NCBI GenBank assembly: GCA_040768665.1
Contig: JAXGMN010000095.1
Location: 1-26,253 of the forward strand
Length of the DNA stretch: 26,253 nt
Direction: 5' to 3'
Origin: JABWBD01 sp040768665
Lineage (GTDB): Bacteria > Planctomycetota > Planctomycetia > Pirellulales > Thermoguttaceae
Positions 21,513 through 26,253 of this stretch are shown here, piece by piece (position 1 is the first letter of the stretch; every line of letters begins with the position of its first letter). A program made the position numbers and the translations under genes. Under the pieces are notes generated by a model that made no database searches, was not told the DNA's origin, and saw nothing but the letters and a program-made list of their open reading frames with translations.

Positions 21513-23774
21513 ATGCGATCGACCTGTACACAACCGATGCGAACGGCCCTTTGTTTCCTCCTGTTCATCGGCCTTGACTGCGGCCTCTGCCGCAATGCGT
21601 GCGGTGGCGAGCAGCCGCGGCTTGCCGACAAGACGCTGGTGGTCTGGGCGAATCCGGCCAATCTCGAGCAGCGAGGCTCGGGCACTTTGTCGGTGCTGGA
21701 GGGCGACGACTTCGACTCGATCGTCCTGGGCGAAGTCCGCCCCGGGGTCTGGATGCCGGGGAGCGACCACTTCAACCGGACCGAGACCGAACAGTCGGAC
21801 TGGCCGCAGGACTCCGCATGCGAGATGACCTGCGTGGCCATCGTCTACGAGGGCCGGACGGTCCGGCTTTATCGCAATGGGAAGTTGGCCGCGGAATACC
21901 CGATCGAGGCCCCGCGGGTGTTCGGCGATGGGATGCACGCCGCGCTGGGGAAGCGCCATGCCAACCGCGGGTTCTTCGCCGGCGAAATCGAAGAAGCGCG
22001 GATCTACGCCAAGGCGCTCAGCGCCGAACAGATCGCGGCCCTGTCGCCCGCTCCGGCCGCGGATCTCGAGGCCCGGGCCGGAAAGCCGCTTGCCCTCTGG
22101 ACCTTCGAAGACGGCACGGCTCGCGAGGAGATGGGACTGTTCAAGAACTACGTGCTCCAGAATGGCGCAAAGGTCCAGGACGGGCGGCTCGTGCTCGACG
22201 GCGTCGACGACTTCCTTGGGGAAGAGATCGACTATACGTCGCGCGTTCCGCGACGGGACCGCTATGCCGAGACGCTCGACGAGCAGCTTGAGCAGCTCCG
22301 CGACGATCCGCAGGTCCTGCGGTTTGTGAAGTCGCGCGAGGCCATGGCCGGCGACAGGCACCGGCCGATCTATCATTACGTGAATCCGGAGAATCGGCTC
22401 AACGATCCCAACGGGCTCTGCTTCTGGCAGGGCCGCTGGCACCTGTTCTACCAGGCGTATCCGCCGGAAGACCCTCGCCAGCACTGGGGCCATGCCGTAA
22501 GCGACGACCTGGTCCATTGGCAGGACCTGCCGATCGCCATCTATCCCAATCCCGAGGAGAAGTGCTATTCCGGTGCGGCGATGGTTGAGGAGGGTCGGGT
22601 GATCGCCATGTACCACGGCACCCAGGTCGGCTCGATGGTCGCCGTGTCGAGCGATCCCCTGTTGCTCAATTGGGAGAAAGTGACCGGCAAGGCCGTGATT
22701 CCCTTCGCCAAGCCGGGCGACGCGCCGCTGCCCTATAATATCTTCGATCCGTGCATCTGGAAACACGACGGCATCTACTACGCGCTCACCGCCGGCACGC
22801 TGCCCGAAGGGCCGGGCGGAAAGCCGGTGCGGGCGGAGTTCCTGCACCGTTCGAAGGACCTGGCGATGTGGGAGTATCTGCACCCGTTTCTCGAAGACGA
22901 TCAATACGGCATGGTGGGCGACGACGGCGCCTGCCCCTATTTCTGGCCGATCGGCGACCGGCACATCCTGCTGCACTTCAGCCATACCAGCGGCGGCAAG
23001 TACCTGCTGGGCGATTACGACACCCAGCGGCAGAAATTCGTCGTCACGGCCGGCGGGGATTTCAATTTCGGTCCGGCGGCCCCCTGCGGCGTCCATGCGC
23101 CCTCGGCGGCGCCTGACGGGCAGGGCGGGGTGATTGCGATCTTCAACATGAACCCCGGCAAGCCCACGCAGGGCTGGAACCAGATCATGACGCTGCCGCG
23201 GCGGCTGACGCTCGAAGGCCAGGAAGAGCTCCGCATGGAGCCCGCCGGAGATATTGCCTCGCTTCGCCGCGACCACCAGCGGCTGGAAAACCTGGCCCTG
23301 CCCGCGAACCAGGAGATCGTCCTGGAAGACGTCCGGGGCAATTCCATGGAACTGCTGGCAACGATCGACACGGGCGGCGCGCCCGTGGTGGAAATGAACG
23401 TATTTCGCTCGCCCAACAAGGAAGAATTCACACGGATCGCCTTGTATCGCAACCGCGGTTATCGCGACCGGACCGGGCGCCGCGGGCAGCAGAGCCTGGT
23501 GACGATCGATTCGTCGTATGCCTCGACGGCCGCCGATGTCGTTTGCCGGGCTCCCGAAACGGCCCCGGTCTCCCTTGGCGCGGAGGAGCGGCTCGAACTG
23601 CGGGTATTCGTCGACCGCAGCGTGGTCGAGGTGTTCGTCAACGGCAAGCAGTGCGTCGCGGTGCGGGTTTACCCCGACCGGGAGGACAGCGTCGGCGTCT
23701 CGCTGCGTGCCCAAGGAAAGCCCGCGGTCGTCAATGCACTCGACGCCTGGCAGATGAAGAGTATCTATCCATAA
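21513..23774 (+). CDS. exported LamG + GH32-like protein
   Basis: The product is 753 residues. The ATG at 21513 has GAGG about 11 bases upstream; an ATG eight codons later is an alternative. A signal peptide (ALCFLLFIGLDCGLC) leads to a LamG-like beta-sandwich (about 35-180, with VAIVYEGRTVRLYRNGKLAA and FFAGEIEEARIYAKALS). From about 275 a GH32 five-bladed propeller follows. It has the nucleophile motif RLNDPNG (D298), LFYQAYP, HWGHAVSDDLVHW and the RDP-like FDP (D412, but Phe instead of Arg). The usual W-E-C-P acid/base motif reads DGACPYFWPIGD, with alanine (A473) where the glutamate should be. The C-terminal beta-sandwich (about 590-750) has LRVFVDRSVVEVFVNGKQCV, typical of GH32. It should bind or cleave a fructan-like or other beta-linked sugar outside the cytoplasm, but the altered site makes the activity uncertain. 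Confidence 0.88.
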   Translation: MRSTCTQPMRTALCFLLFIGLDCGLCRNACGGEQPRLADKTLVVWANPANLEQRGSGTLSVLEGDDFDSIVLGEVRPGVWMPGSDHFNRTETEQSDWPQDSACEMTCVAIVYEGRTVRLYRNGKLAAEYPIEAPRVFGDGMHAALGKRHANRGFFAGEIEEARIYAKALSAEQIAALSPAPAADLEARAGKPLALWTFEDGTAREEMGLFKNYVLQNGAKVQDGRLVLDGVDDFLGEEIDYTSRVPRRDRYAETLDEQLEQLRDDPQVLRFVKSREAMAGDRHRPIYHYVNPENRLNDPNGLCFWQGRWHLFYQAYPPEDPRQHWGHAVSDDLVHWQDLPIAIYPNPEEKCYSGAAMVEEGRVIAMYHGTQVGSMVAVSSDPLLLNWEKVTGKAVIPFAKPGDAPLPYNIFDPCIWKHDGIYYALTAGTLPEGPGGKPVRAEFLHRSKDLAMWEYLHPFLEDDQYGMVGDDGACPYFWPIGDRHILLHFSHTSGGKYLLGDYDTQRQKFVVTAGGDFNFGPAAPCGVHAPSAAPDGQGGVIAIFNMNPGKPTQGWNQIMTLPRRLTLEGQEELRMEPAGDIASLRRDHQRLENLALPANQEIVLEDVRGNSMELLATIDTGGAPVVEMNVFRSPNKEEFTRIALYRNRGYRDRTGRRGQQSLVTIDSSYASTAADVVCRAPETAPVSLGAEERLELRVFVDRSVVEVFVNGKQCVAVRVYPDREDSVGVSLRAQGKPAVVNALDAWQMKSIYP

Positions 23775-23814
23775 CGGGGTTCGCCCATGAAGCGACGGAC
23801 CATCAAGTTGGCCC

Positions 23815-23896
23815 GCCCAGGACAGGCACCATCGCCGCAGCCCACTGTCTCACGGAGTATCTTAGTGGGCGATGGAGCCAGTCCCCTTTCCTGGGC
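23815..23896. repeat. imperfect-palindrome repeat, copy B
   Basis: A long interrupted palindrome. Outer arms GCCCA (23815-23819)/TGGGC (23892-23896), then GGAC (23820-23823)/GTCC (23881-23884), GGC (23825-23827)/GCC (23877-23879), CCATC (23829-23833)/GATGG (23871-23875) and inner GCCCACT (23840-23846)/AGTGGGC (23864-23870). Single A-A mismatches separate several arms. It lies between the GH32-like and GH57-like genes, ending 31 bases before the latter's start, and shares its arms with the element at 15003-15091. Confidence 0.55.
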
Positions 23897-23927
23897 TGCC
23901 GCAATTCGGAATAGACAGGATCCATAG

Positions 23928-25487
23928 ATGAAATACGTGGCGATCTTCCACGCCAACCTGAACTACGCCTACCTCGTGCCCGAGAAGTACGAGTTCGTCA
24001 TCCGCTCGAGCTACGAGCTGTTGATCGACACGATGCGCGAGGAGTTTCCCGATACGAAGTACGTTTTCGAGGCCAGCGGATACACCCTCGACCATATCGC
24101 CGAAAAGACGCCCGATGTGCTCGACAAGCTCCGCCAGGCGATCGATCGCGGGCAGTGCGAGCTGATGGGCTCGCCCTACGCCCACCCGATGCTTCCCAAC
24201 TTTCCCGAAGAAGACGGCTCCTGGTCGATCGAGTTCGCCCTGGAGGCCTACGATCGGCTGTTGGGGCTGAAGCCCCGCAGCTTCTGGAACCCGGAGTGCG
24301 GCTGGCGCCAGTTCGTCCCGCGACAGGTCCAGCGCGCGGGCTATCGAAACCTGATCGGCGATTTCGAGGCCTATAGCCGGTCGCTCACCCGCGACGGCAA
24401 ACCGCAACGGCCGGAGATCTACGCCGCCGAGCACTCCGAGGAGAAGGTGTTTTACAGCTTCGGGTTCAATTACGAGCTGCCCGGCACGGAGCGGGCGATC
24501 CATTTTCCCTTCCGGAACGTCGCCGGTGTCGAGCCCGACGCACTGCGGGTCTTTCTGCGGACCGACCGTGTGGCCCAGTTCGGCGTGCGGTTCTTCATGG
24601 GAATGCCCGGCTACACGCTGGAAAAGTACCTCGGCCTGATCCGCAAGTATTCCGAGCAGCCCGACGGCGAAGCGGAAGGGGCGCTGATCATCTTCGCCGA
24701 CGACGCCGAGTACGTCGGCACCAACGGCTGGTTCCGCCTGAAGTACCAGAACGAGCCCGACCACGTCTTCGAGCGAGTGGCCGACGCTCGCGATAAGCTG
24801 GTGGCATTGGTCCGCGCCTGCAAGGAGATGGGCGAGTTCGCCACGTTCGACGAGGCCTGCAACGAGGTGCCGCCGCTCGAGGAAGAGTTGAACTTCGACG
24901 ACGACTCCGCCTGGCACGGCGCCAAGGCATCGACCTGGGCCGAGACGCCGATGGCCCGCCTGCTGCGGCCGTGGCAGGACCTCGTGCGGCGGAAGCTCCA
25001 CGCCTCGGGCGAGTTGGACGACGTCACGCGCCGCCGCGCCTGGTACCACCTGACCAATTCGTTCAACTCCGACGGCCAATGGCCGCCGACGCTTCCCGAC
25101 GCTCCGCACATCATCCATCCGTTCAACTACACCTACTGCTTCGACAATCTCCTGGCGGCCGAGCTGCTCGTCGGCGGCGTGGACCGCGAGGAGTTGACGG
25201 TCGATCCGGTGGCCACGATCCGCGCGATCCTCGGGCCGCAGCAGGAGTTGGTCCTCCGCAAGGCGGCCGCCATGGCCCAGGCCTCCGAGGCGTCGACCGC
25301 CGAACAGGGGCGGCTGGCCAGGGCTTTGATCGAGTCGTCTCGCGATACCCGCTCGATCGAGCAGTCGGCTGGGCGTGTGCTCTATCCGGCCGAGTACCGA
25401 GCCCGCGCCGAGGGTCTCGTGGCTGCCCGGCGGCTGGTCGGAGGTATCGAGATCGAGAAGGTTGAAACGGCGCTGCAGACGAGTTAA
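23928..25487 (+). CDS. glycoside hydrolase family 57-like protein
   Basis: The product is 519 residues with AGGA 8 bases before the ATG and no signal peptide, so it is cytoplasmic. The GH57 landmarks appear in order. The N-terminal strand FHANLNYAY (H8, N10) stands where HQP is usual. Then come CELMGSPYAHPMLPN, the nucleophile motif FWNPECGW (E123), and the acid/base region IIFADDAEYVG (D258/D259). The C-terminal half is helical, ending in a region rich in Ala/Glu/Arg. GH57 enzymes act on alpha-glucans (amylase, 4-alpha-glucanotransferase, branching enzyme) or alpha-galactosides. The unusual first motif means the substrate cannot be named. It follows the GH32-like gene by 153 bases, occupied mostly by a repeat, and the URO-D-like gene starts 6 bases after its stop. 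Confidence 0.85.
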   Translation: MKYVAIFHANLNYAYLVPEKYEFVIRSSYELLIDTMREEFPDTKYVFEASGYTLDHIAEKTPDVLDKLRQAIDRGQCELMGSPYAHPMLPNFPEEDGSWSIEFALEAYDRLLGLKPRSFWNPECGWRQFVPRQVQRAGYRNLIGDFEAYSRSLTRDGKPQRPEIYAAEHSEEKVFYSFGFNYELPGTERAIHFPFRNVAGVEPDALRVFLRTDRVAQFGVRFFMGMPGYTLEKYLGLIRKYSEQPDGEAEGALIIFADDAEYVGTNGWFRLKYQNEPDHVFERVADARDKLVALVRACKEMGEFATFDEACNEVPPLEEELNFDDDSAWHGAKASTWAETPMARLLRPWQDLVRRKLHASGELDDVTRRRAWYHLTNSFNSDGQWPPTLPDAPHIIHPFNYTYCFDNLLAAELLVGGVDREELTVDPVATIRAILGPQQELVLRKAAAMAQASEASTAEQGRLARALIESSRDTRSIEQSAGRVLYPAEYRARAEGLVAARRLVGGIEIEKVETALQTS

Positions 25488-25493
25488 CCGCTC

Positions 25494-26253
25494 ATGAATT
25501 CCCGCGATCTACTCACCGCCGCCCTGGAAGGAGAAACGCCCCCGCAGGTGCCGCTGGCGGTCTACGACTGGTGCATGGGCGCGATCGCCACCGAGGAAGT
25601 CTGGACGAAAATGGCCCAGCCGGAGTGGCAGCGGCTGATCGAACGGGGGCTGGGTGTGCGTCACCATTGCCCGGTGACCAGGGCCATCGAGCATGGCGTG
25701 GAATACTCGGTCGAGGAGTCGCCACACCCGGGCGGCGTGCGCCGCATGGAGATGAAGAAGACGCCGGTGGGCACCCTCCGCAGGACGAGCCGCAACGGCT
25801 GGCATGAAGAACACTGGATCAAGACTCCTGCCGACTACAAGATCCAGCAATGGATCGTCGAGCACACCGAGCTGGTGGCGAACTACAAGGCATTCGAGCA
25901 GGCCGAGGACGCGATTGGCGACCGCGGCGTGGTGGTCGTTACCGGGGCCGGCAACTGGATGCATCGCACCCCGGCGATGCGCATCAATGTCGACTGGGCC
26001 GGCACGGAGCAGTTCTGTCTCGACCTCGGGCTCGAGGTGCCGGAGCTGCTGGATCTCTATACCGCCGAGAGGAAGCTCTTCTTCGAGGAGCAGCGGCTGA
26101 TTGCGGCCGGCCCGGGCCGGTACGTCGGCTGGTTCGAGAACCTCACGGTTAACATGCTCGGCCCGCGGCGCTACGACGAACTTCTCATGCCGATCTACCG
26201 CGAGGCCGTGCCGATCCACGAGGCAGCCGGCAAGCGGGTGATGGTCCACTACG
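25494..26253 (+). CDS. uroporphyrinogen decarboxylase (URO-D) family protein, cut by the window end
   Basis: An uninterrupted frame of 253 codons runs off the right edge, so the C-terminus is missing. The start MNSRDLLTAALEGETPPQVP matches the usual opening of URO-D-family proteins (MxSRERVLAAL-x-G-E-x-PDRVP). WFENLTVNMLGPRRYDELLM and IYREAVPIHEAAGKRVMVHY fit the barrel strand/helix and the conserved metal/substrate loop region near two-thirds of the family length. Many members are not haem enzymes but methyltransferases of the MtaA/CmuA type or proteins of unknown role. Lying 6 bases after the GH57-like gene, it is probably co-transcribed with it, which argues against haem synthesis and for a catabolic role. 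No ribosome site is strong, so translation may be coupled. Confidence 0.82.
   Translation, partial: MNSRDLLTAALEGETPPQVPLAVYDWCMGAIATEEVWTKMAQPEWQRLIERGLGVRHHCPVTRAIEHGVEYSVEESPHPGGVRRMEMKKTPVGTLRRTSRNGWHEEHWIKTPADYKIQQWIVEHTELVANYKAFEQAEDAIGDRGVVVVTGAGNWMHRTPAMRINVDWAGTEQFCLDLGLEVPELLDLYTAERKLFFEEQRLIAAGPGRYVGWFENLTVNMLGPRRYDELLMPIYREAVPIHEAAGKRVMVHY

Overview
This window looks like a piece of chromosome from a planctomycete, probably of the Pirellulales type. That is an inference from several traits seen together: high-GC DNA with long antisense open frames, loosely packed genes, and many exported proteins typical of that phylum. These include two PQQ-type beta-propellers, an LRR protein, a four-EF-hand protein, a ThuA/TIM-barrel fusion, a BlaI-type repressor, an HtrA protease and a LamG/GH32-like protein. 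I see no rRNA or tRNA gene, CRISPR array, intact transposase or phage gene.

Layout. (1) 160-1566, minus strand: a BlaI/MecI-type repressor (1186-1566) followed by an exported Arg/Glu-rich coiled-coil protein (160-999). Between them lies a translationally coupled hydrophobic reading frame where a BlaR1/M56 sensor would be expected. (2) 1755-9200, plus strand: an M19 zinc dipeptidase and an exported ThuA + TIM-barrel fusion, probably one operon. Then come an exported LRR protein, an exported SAM-methyltransferase fold, an HtrA/DegP protease and a cation diffusion facilitator whose metal-site residues point to manganese. (3) 9424-14503, plus strand: an RND/MMPL exporter, a PQQ-propeller lipoprotein with a long leader, and a HypE/AIR-synthase-like enzyme overlapping it by ATGA. 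(4) 14507-18147, minus strand: a small retropepsin-like aspartyl protease, a Prc/Tsp C-terminal processing protease and a two-domain CbiX-like chelatase whose second half lacks its usual histidines. (5) 18384-20640: a second exported PQQ propeller (plus strand) facing an EF-hand protein (minus strand). (6) 20641-21512: an 872-base stretch with no convincing gene but with clear structure: heptamer repeats, one arm of a dispersed repeat, a nested inverted repeat, and a roughly 130-base nested fold that is a candidate structured RNA. (7) 21513 to the end, plus strand: a LamG/GH32-like protein, a cytoplasmic GH57-like enzyme and a URO-D-family protein cut by the window edge, forming a likely carbohydrate gene group.

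Together the proteins suggest envelope work (proteolysis and quality control by HtrA and Prc, lipid or solute export by RND, BamB-like propellers) and saccharide breakdown (ThuA/TIM-barrel, GH32-like, GH57-like). No single multi-gene novel system is certain. The strongest leads are the structured non-coding block at 21.0-21.33 kb, the imperfect-palindrome repeat family at 15.0 and 23.8 kb, the GH32-like protein lacking the usual acid/base glutamate, and the BlaI locus without an intact sensor. All family calls come from reading motifs by eye; no database search was run.
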